The position numbers and the translations under genes are program-made. Shown here piece after piece: positions 63,719-64,000 of a DNA stretch of 64,000 nt (the stretch's first letter is position 1; each line of letters begins with the position of its first letter). Under the pieces are notes generated by a model. The model was not told where the DNA came from. It worked only from the letters and a program-made list of their open reading frames with translations, and ran no database searches. The stretch lies in the NCBI RefSeq assembly GCF_000502875.1, contig NZ_AYWX01000002.1, forward strand, positions 7,451 to 71,450, given 5' to 3'. Source of the DNA: Mesorhizobium sp. L2C084A000 (lineage in GTDB: Bacteria; Pseudomonadota; Alphaproteobacteria; Rhizobiales; Rhizobiaceae).

Positions 63719-64000
63719 TCAGGGGTTTCGCACGCGCACTCCGTAGAAGATCGCCGCGCCGAGGATGATGACGCCCTGCGCGATGAGCTTGCCGGGCTCG
63801 TCGATGCCGAGCACCGTCATCACCACGAACAGCAGCGCAAAGCACAGCGCCCCGAAGAAGGGCCCCCAGACGCCGCCGTCGCCACGACCGAAGACGACGC
63901 CGCCGAGGATCGTTGCCGCGACCGCCAGGATCGGCAGGTCGAGGCCGACACGGACGCTGCCGACGGCGATCGAACCGGTCTGCACCAGGGCCGCGATCGC
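63719..64000 (-). CDS. Sugar ABC transporter permease (RbsC-like), C-terminal part
   Basis: The last 93 residues of a ribose-type permease are visible, with PILAVAATILGGVVFGRGDG, two or three membrane helices and a short basic tail (GVRVRNP). The reading frame continues past the window edge, so the start and most of the protein are missing. It lies upstream of and on the same strand as the SGNH hydrolase gene, and both are probably in a sugar-uptake operon extending to the right. Confidence 0.85.
   Translation of the reverse strand, partial: AIAALVQTGSIAVGSVRVGLDLPILAVAATILGGVVFGRGDGGVWGPFFGALCFALLFVVMTVLGIDEPGKLIAQGVIILGAAIFYGVRVRNP

Overview
The window looks like a chromosomal stretch from a rhizobial alphaproteobacterium, most likely Mesorhizobium or a close relative. 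This is inferred from the high GC content, a CIRCE-controlled groES-groEL operon, the large number of solute-binding-protein ABC importers, DUF1488 and DUF2270 genes, and palindromic intergenic elements of a type common in mesorhizobial genomes. No phage, transposase, CRISPR array or rRNA was seen.

Layout. 0-6.3 kb holds a decayed cation-efflux fragment, a SnoaL-like protein, a YeiH-type membrane protein, a free methionine sulfoxide reductase, groEL/groES with CIRCE, and small conserved proteins. 6.3-7.0 kb is non-coding with two tRNA-like relics and twin operator-like palindromes. 7.0-13.3 kb is a LacI-regulated sugar ABC importer (binding protein and two permeases, no ATPase) with a cytosolic GH127 beta-L-arabinofuranosidase. 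13.3-22.7 kb is mostly single-gene housekeeping and redox functions: acyltransferase, ChaC, DUF2270, AHSA1, M20 peptidase, VOC, quinone reductase, hydrolase, and an SDR with a divergent TetR.

22.8-31.8 kb is a divergent catabolic locus: amidohydrolase, Rieske protein and a complete dipeptide-type ABC importer on one strand, and a LysR regulator plus a flavin/2Fe-2S reductase on the other. 32.2-36.8 kb is a ribose-type ABC importer with a Gfo/Idh/MocA dehydrogenase. 37.2-39.2 kb is an amidase with a C-terminal extension. 39.6-49.4 kb joins an FRP-like protein, ThuA, two luciferase-like flavin oxidoreductases, a tandem DUF427 protein and a second dipeptide-type importer whose fused ATPase is divergent. 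49.6-52.6 kb is a copper-type export module (Cys/Met-rich protein, multicopper oxidase, DUF411, cupin).

52.7-62.3 kb is the most interesting part. It holds a taurine/nitrate-type ABC importer, a kinase-fold protein, a HutC-like GntR repressor, a zinc alcohol dehydrogenase, a HisD paralog with a changed zinc site, an SDR and a HisC-like aminotransferase. They lie in four transcription blocks (one a divergent pair), and each promoter region carries a copy of the same 20-bp motif built on a TGTATATRC unit. This looks like an undescribed, single-regulator catabolic regulon, perhaps for an amino alcohol or histidinol-like compound. The right edge has an SGNH hydrolase and the end of a sugar ABC permease that runs out of the window.
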